Shown here: in pieces, positions 58,433 to 64,000 of the stretch
Layout of the letters: every line of letters starts with the position of its first letter
Numbering within the stretch: the first letter of the stretch is position 1
Source of the DNA: Mallotus nudiflorus
Taxonomy: Eukaryota; Streptophyta; Magnoliopsida; Malpighiales; Euphorbiaceae
Direction: 5' to 3'
NCBI GenBank assembly: GCA_947683625.1
Contig: CANTUR010000281.1
Coordinates: 448,001 to 512,000 of the forward strand
DNA length: 64,000 nt
Translations under genes and position numbers: made by a program
Notes under the pieces: generated by a model
The model's database searches: none
Told to the model about the DNA's origin: nothing
The model's input: the letters and a program-made list of their open reading frames with translations, nothing else

Positions 58433-59520
58433 TATGTTTGAGAAATGATTTTTATTTAAACTCTCTTTTACTTGGTGATTGCAAAGTGTATTTTCTAGTA
58501 AGCTTGGGAACATATAATGTTACTTTGGTTTTAATGCTATCATATGAGAAATGAGTTTAAATAAACTAGGTAAAATTATTGATGTTGCCTATAAAATCAC
58601 ACCTAATGTCAGGTGCAAAATAGAAAACATACTACCTTCAGGTATTGTCTTTGTGCATGCGTATAACAATAATTTTGTACTTTGGGTTACGAGGTGAGAC
58701 ATTCAGTGCTTATAGTTATTAAGGATTTATAGAACATAACTATGAGTGTATGTGTCTAAATATATTTTGATGTTTTGGATATGAATTTCTTAGTTTTAAA
58801 TCCAAGCTATGCTTAAGGATTGAGTTGATAACATGTAATTATTTTAAAATTTTAACAAACGAATTTTTATTGTTTTAGTATATTTCGTATAATTCTGATT
58901 GTTTAAAAAGATTTGGTGGTTATTTTATGAGTTATATTAAACTAAATTGCATGTTCCCCTTATTATGTTTATATCCTCTCACTGAGTAGTCATACTCATC
59001 CTTTCATTTTATCATTTTCAGACTCTTTTGTAGGTTAATAGATCCTTATACATGATTGATCTCATGTGCTCTTCATTTGTCAACTTTAATGGAGGTTGAG
59101 CCAACAAACTCTTGCTATCTTGGATGAATTTTACTTAGGCTAGCCTTAAAGGCTAATGTACAGTTTATGAATAATTACTCTTAACTGTACCTTATGTATA
59201 GAAAGCTTATAATAATATCTAAAGTATTTTGTTCATAGCAATCTTGGTTATTCCAAAAATACTTTAGTTTATAGCCATAATTATCTTTAAGGTAAAAAAT
59301 GGGTTGTGACAACCAGTGCATAGAGGACATCAAGAAGTAGCTACGGTTAAAGTTCACATTAATCGGAGGTCATTTGGGTGGTTGATGGAGAAGAAGAAAA
59401 ATACAAAGACCAAAATGGATATTTTCCAAAGAACTCGATTCTCTCATTCTTTTCTTCTCTATAGCCGACCATGAACTTATATTCATACATTCCTTTTTGT
59501 TGTTTTCCATTTTTCTTTCT

Positions 59521-59524
<4 letters not shown>

Positions 59525-59572
<48 letters not shown>

Positions 59573-59653
59573 CTAATAACAATGATAATAATTTCTTTTA
59601 AAAAAATAACAATGATGATGATGATGATGATGATGATAATAATAATAATAATA
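59525..59653. repeat. (TA)n, (GAT)n and (AAT)n microsatellites
   Basis: About 22 TA units (59525-59569), then ATG/GAT repeats (59612-59637) and AAT repeats to 59653. They are the first bases of the gypsy LTR on the minus strand. Confidence 0.95.
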
Positions 59654-59689
59654 ACAACAATAAAAATAATAAAAATTCAAGTCATTACA

Positions 59690-59702
59690 TTATTTCCCCT
59701 TA
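59690..59702 (-). other. Polypurine tract of gypsy element
   Basis: On the minus strand AAGGGGAAATAA lies directly before the LTR start TGTAATG. Confidence 0.82.
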
Positions 59703-59749
59703 ATAAAATTCATCCTTGAATTTTACATCAATATTGAAATAAATAGGGG

Positions 59750-62700
59750 GTATCAGCACCTTTACCATAGGAATCTCTTTGGTATGTAGCTGGCAAACTT
59801 AACGGTCCATTGTCGCCACTAGATGCTCTTCATAAGATAAATCTTCATTAATCTCTATTGCTTATGGCTGGAGAATATGAGAAGGATTAGAGACATACTT
59901 CCTCAACATGGAAAATGTGGAACACTAGATGAATTTGAGATAATTCAAGTGGCAATATCAATTTATAAGCCACCTCTCCAACTCTGGAGTGAATCTTAAA
60001 AGGTCCAATGTACCTTAGAGCTAACTTTACCCTTCTTGCCAAATCTCATTACCCCTTTCACTTATGACACTTTCAGAAAAACCATGTCTTTAACACCAAA
60101 TGATACATCCTTCCTCTTAGGATTTGCATAACTCTTCTATCGGCTGAAAGTTATCCTTAACCTCTATTGGATGATAGGGATGTTCATTAAGGTAAGTTGC
60201 ACTAATTTTGGGCTTGTTATTTACCTCTCACCAACTTCCCAACATAAAGGTGACCTACACTTTCTACCATATAATGCTTTATATGAGGGTCATTCCAGTG
60301 CTAATATAATAATTGTTATTTTTTATAAATTCAATCAAAGGCAAGTGTAAATCCTATTATCCACCAAAATCCATCATGCACATTCTCAGCATATCTTTTA
60401 ATGTTTGAATGGTCCTTTCTAATTGACCATCTATTTGAGGATGAAATGTCATGTTGAAGTCAAGCCTTGTACTTATATAGCTCTTGCTAAAAAATTGAAA
60501 TAAAAGTAGCTCCTTTGTCAGACACTATATCTTCTAGTATACTATAAAGGGATATAATTTGATTAATGTAAAACCTTACTAACGTATTAGTAGTGTATAT
60601 TTTTTAATTAGAAAAAAGTAAGTTGACTTAGTTATCCTATTAATTATCACTGGTTAGCCTATCAACTATCACCTAAATAGCATCATTACCTCTAGTTGTA
60701 TGAGGCAATCTAGTCATGAAACCCATAACAATCATATCTCACTTCCACTCTAGGATGGACAATTGTTATAACAATTCCAAGGGCCTCTGATGTTCTAATT
60801 TCACTTGTTAACAAGTGAGACACTTTAATACAAATTCTACAATGTCTTTTTTCATCCCATTCTACTAATATATATCTTTGAAATCATGATACATCTTAGT
60901 AAAACCTAAATGAACACTGTATGTAGAAATTCCATAAGCTCCTTTCTGAACTCATCTACATCTAGCACATACAACCTAGTGCCCAAATGCAATACAACCT
61001 CACTATCAATTATAAATCTCAGGATTAACCTTACTGAATTTCTGACATTATCCTCTGTAATTATGGGTCCTTTCTCTAAGCTACTTTAACTCTATCTAAG
61101 TATACTAATCGTACTATAAATTGAGCTAGTAAACATGACTTGGTGATCTTCTATTACAACCCCTGATCAATTAACTCATGCAATTCTTTAATGATTGACC
61201 TCCTCCCTGAGCTAATGTGAGCAAGGCTTCTGGCTAACTTCTACTCAATGCATTAGCTACTATATTACTTTTACGCAGATGATAAAGAATAGAGTAATCA
61301 TAGTTTTTCAGGAGTTCCATTTATCTTCTCTACCTCAAGTTCAAATCTCTTTATTGGAAAATATACTTTAAAATCTTATGATCAGTGTATATTTTATAAG
61401 TTACACCATACAAATAATGCCTCCAAATCTTTAGTGCAAACATCACTACTACCATTTCTAGATTATAAGTAAGATAGTTCTATTTGTGCCTGATGTGAAG
61501 CATAAACAACCACTCTTCCAATTTGCATTAATACACACTTCAGTCCTACTTGAGAAGCATCATAATGTATATTCGTCGTTCCCTAAAGGTAGAGTTAGCA
61601 TTAGAGCTGAAGTCAACCTATCCTTGAGAAATTGAAAGTGCTCCTCACATTTATCTATCCGCACAAATATAGCATTTTGCTAAGTCAACCTTGTTAAAGG
61701 TGCAATAATTTTGGAAAATCCTTCATAAATCTCCTATAGTAACCAACTAAACCCAAAAAACTCTTTACTTTTATAACTGTTATGGGCCTTGGCCATACTA
61801 TAATGGCCTCATTCTTTTTATGATCCACTTGTATACCATCTTTGGATACTATATGGTGTAAGAATGCCACTTAATCCAACTAAGACTCACACGTCAAGAA
61901 CTTGACATACAACTAGTGCTCTCTCAAAGTCTGAAGCATAATCCTTTAATGTATAGCATATTCCTCCTCACTCTTAGAATACACCAAGATATCATCAATA
62001 AATACTATTACAAATATATCCAAGAATGACATAAACACCTAATTCATCAATTCTATAAAAGTTGCTGGGGCATTGGTCAATTCAAAGGATGATACCAAAA
62101 ATTCATAATGACCATATTTTATCCAAAAAGTAATCCTGGATATATCTCAACTTCTAATTCTCAACTATTGATACCCTAACCTCACTTTAAATTAATCTTA
62201 GAGAAACACTAAGCTTCTTAAATTTGATCAAACAGGTCATTAATCCTTAAGAAATGACACTTGTTCTTAATGGTGACTTTATTCAACTATTTATAATCGA
62301 CACAAAATCAAAGACTACCATCTTTCTTCTATACAAATAATACTAATGTACCCTAAGGAAATGTACTGAGTATAATGAAACCCTTATCAAGCAACTTTTA
62401 CAACTACTCTCTAAGCTCCTTCAACTCTATAAGTACCATCCTATCAGGTGGCATAAAGGTAGGATTTGTATTAGGTACAACATCAATACAAAATTCTATC
62501 TCTCTTTCCGATGGCAAACCTGGTAATTCTTTAGAAAAAAATCTAGAAACTTACATACAATTAGCATATTTTCAACTGCCTCCTTATCTACCTTTGTATC
62601 TTTAACCATAGCTAAATAGCCTTGACATCCCCTTTTAAACATCTTTCTAGTTATAATCATAGAAATAAGATTATGAGGTATAAACTCTTATCGCCTTTGA

Positions 62701-63130
62701 ATCAAAATTTCACATCATTCAAAAATCTAATAATCACCTTTTCTCTAAAAAATTCAAAGTTACATAGTGTTTAACTAACCAATCTATCCCTAAAATCACA
62801 TGAAAATCAATTACATCCAAAAGGAATAAATTCATAAATAAGTCTTTGTCTTCTACTAACACTAAATAAGATGGAAAAATTATATTTGCTTCCAACTCAT
62901 TATTGAGGGGAGTTGCTACAGATAATGGAATTAAAAACTTGGATGATTATCACCACATCTTTAAAGCAAACATAAGTGATACAAAGGAATGGGAAGCACA
63001 AAGATCAAATAAAACTCTAGTATTAAGATAGCATACTAGAAGAGTACCCTGCAACTACTGTATTGGATGCCCAAGCATCCTAGGGAGTTAATGTTAAAAA
63101 CTTGGCCTGTCCATGGCCTATTTGCTATGA
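59750..63130 (-). pseudogene. Ty3/gypsy pol pseudogene (PR-RT-RH-IN)
   Basis: On the minus strand the protease reads VLFDLCASHSFVS (about 63020-62975), where the usual DxGASHSF has Cys for Gly. Reverse transcriptase runs about 62500-61700, with an intact VFIDDILV catalytic box (DD codons at 61991-61996). RNase H runs about 61600-61250. Integrase runs about 61000-60200, with worn zinc-finger and WKWE..MDF-type blocks (near 60740). The C-terminal block with GPFKIHSRVGEVAYKL (about 60003-59955) is followed by LSQIHLVFHI. Stops occur every few dozen codons. No open frame exceeds about 76 codons in any frame here. A + strand frame at 62375-62605 is a shadow. Confidence 0.85.
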
Positions 63131-63219
63131 GGTGGATGGTTGTATAATTCCTCTTGCTCTTACTCTATGTCTAGTACCTCAACCTTACTGACCTATAAAT
63201 TATGTCAATCTTTGTTATA

Positions 63220-63440
63220 GCATCTATTGTATTAAGGGAACGGCTTGATTAAGTGTTGCTAGTTCTTGATTAATCCCTTCCACATCGGTTACAAAAGCTA
63301 TAGGATTTATGTCTGGAGCAACTACTTTTATTGGTAATTGTTGTTCCGGTCTCTGAGCCATTATTTCTCTATGCTTACCCCTTCTTCTAGCTGGTATAGT
63401 AATGGGAGGAGCTTTATCTTGAAATGATTATTCATCATCA
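63220..63440 (-). pseudogene. Gypsy gag remnant, core deleted
   Basis: A basic run with ARRRGKHREI is followed by MAQRPEQQLPIKVVAP (ATG at 63361) and ELATLNQAVPLIQ, then a stop. Protease sequence appears only about 90 bp later. The retrotransposon gag core and CCHC knuckle, normally several hundred codons, are missing, so there is an internal deletion of about 1 kb or more. Confidence 0.65.
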
Positions 63441-63650
63441 TTATATGTTGCCTTTACAGAAGGAGCAATTTGCATTCACCTCATTTTGAAAAGGCACAGA
63501 AATCAACAAGATTCAAAACATAACAAGGATACTAATATATACACGGAATTCTAAAAACAATGATGACTACAAGTGACATTTATCAACCTAGTCACTATAG
63601 CAGTTTGAAGAAAAGATAGATAACAATGATCAAAAGAATATGAAATAAAC

Positions 63651-63670
63651 CATTGCTCTGATACTAACTT
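63651..63670 (-). other. Primer-binding site of gypsy element
   Basis: On the minus strand TTAGTATCAGAGCAATGG follows the 5' LTR after a few bases. It matches the Met-tRNA complement (TGGTATCAGAGC...) with one change. Confidence 0.85.
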
Positions 63671-64000
63671 TATCACAACTCAAACCCTAAAGGCACGTGA
63701 CTAGCACTAGGGAATGAAAAAGAGTGAAGCTTTTAAAACCTATAATAAGCCTTAAGGAATTTATGACATAAATTTTTTTTAACTTTGAAATTCTAAAGAA
63801 AATCCGGCAAAGTTTCCCCTATACGAAGATAATCCAAAACCTATAAAATGAAAATACACTCCCAAATATAAATATAGCCACAACTATTACAAAACACAAC
63901 ACCACAATCACCAGTATCTCAATCTTAATACATCAAAGGACTCAATACAAAAAAAATATAATAACAACAATAATAAAACATCCAAACCCACTACAGTGTC
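63671..64000 (-). repeat. 5' LTR of gypsy element, cut by window end
   Basis: TATCACAACTCAAACCC onward matches 48691-49015 closely (for example AACTTTGAAATTCTAAAGAAAA and AAAATACACTCCCAAATATAAATATAG). The rest lies beyond the window. Confidence 0.9.

Larger units (their letters stand above)
52347..59311 (+). mobile_element. Nested solo LTR, + orientation, holds caulimovirid
   Basis: The + strand runs from a worn start after ACTAG (52342-52346) through a TATA box (about 52586), a C/T-rich leader, a TTGGTAAGCAATTCTC donor-like step and, after the caulimovirid, a CTCACTGAGTAGTCATACTC block to GGGTTGTGACA (59301-59311). ACCAG follows, matching the ACTAG target copy at four of five bases. Without the caulimovirid it is about 2.2 kb. 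No coding region belongs to it. Confidence 0.62.
48691..59689 (-). repeat. 3' LTR of gypsy element, with nested insertions
   Basis: The low end TATCACAACCCGAACCC matches the 5' LTR start at 63671 for the 330 bp available. The high end is TGTAATGACTTG on the minus strand at 59689, next to the polypurine tract. Removing the internal duplication and the nested + strand LTR (with its caulimovirid) leaves about 2.5 kb, comparable to the related solo LTR at 3632-6576. Confidence 0.82.
48691..64000 (-). mobile_element. Ty3/gypsy element with invaded 3' LTR (partial)
   Basis: A minus-strand element. The 3' LTR is 48691-59689, swollen by nested insertions, followed by a polypurine tract (59690-59702), pol, a shortened gag, a primer-binding site (63658-63670) and the first 330 bp of the 5' LTR (63671 onward, cut by the window end). 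Both LTRs start TATCACAAC(C/T)C on the + strand. Pol order is PR-RT-RH-IN, which defines gypsy. The integrase C-terminal region with GPFKIHSRVGEVAYKL and the long LTRs suggest a Del/Tekay chromovirus, which is inference. The insertion site is GTTCT within terpene synthase exon 6. Confidence 0.88.

Noticed and set aside
1..64000. CRISPR arrays, operons or bacterial mobile systems
   Set aside because: All recognisable content is plant nuclear DNA. The regular repeats are microsatellites, TIRs and LTR repeats without spacer-repeat structure.

Overview
This is nuclear DNA from a flowering plant, most likely a eudicot. It is strongly AT-rich and full of plant LTR retrotransposons with Met-tRNA primer sites, an L1-type LINE, Mutator-like DNA transposons (MULEs), solo LTRs, long TA and AAT microsatellites and an endogenous caulimovirid. 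One recognisable host gene is present, a terpene synthase, and it is dead. I see no intact protein-coding gene. Nearly every coding remnant carries stops or frameshifts, many of them TGG to TAG, CAA/CGA to TAA/TGA, or Cys to Tyr. The species cannot be named from the sequence.

Region 1 (1-16.3 kb): low-complexity DNA, then a diverged segmental duplication. A block with a hairpin MITE (about 2.44-3.63 kb and 9.39-10.53 kb) is followed by a block with the start of a short-LTR Copia element (about 6.58-7.96 kb and 10.53-11.9 kb). The right copy keeps the complete Copia element (11121-15852, TSD ATAAC). The left copy is cut off inside gag and is split by a 2.9-kb gypsy solo LTR (3632-6576). A + strand fragment of a related LTR lies at about 8.13-9.39 kb.

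Region 2 (16.3-20.2 kb): a MULE with TIRs of about 330 bp, a remnant of a MULE transposase N-terminus, a decayed tRNA-Ala(AGC)-like sequence and a three-copy tandem repeat.

Region 3 (21.6-34.6 kb): a large inverted-repeat (foldback) element with arms of about 1 kb. Its centre was invaded by a decayed L1 LINE (about 23.0-28.69 kb) and by a 4.84-kb MULE (28735-33575). That MULE has a MuDR-type transposase pseudogene facing a convergent GRF-zinc-finger/coiled-coil/TM pseudogene.

Region 4 (34.8-64.0 kb): a terpene synthase pseudogene (exons 1-6 recognisable, 34798-48690) torn open by nested insertions. Intron 1 holds an LTR remnant. The exon 4/5 intron holds a 9.6-kb Sirevirus-type Copia (37195-46771, TSD CTCTT) and a LINE 3' end. 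Part of exon 6 is tandemly duplicated. Exon 6 is cut by a minus-strand Ty3/gypsy element (48691 to beyond 64000). The 3' LTR of that gypsy element holds an oppositely oriented solo LTR, which holds an endogenous caulimovirid (53561-58367) that has movement and coat protein remnants, no reverse transcriptase, and 300-bp direct repeats at its ends.

The genes do not work together as a system. The window is a record of layered insertion, duplication and decay whose order can be read from nesting and target-site duplications.
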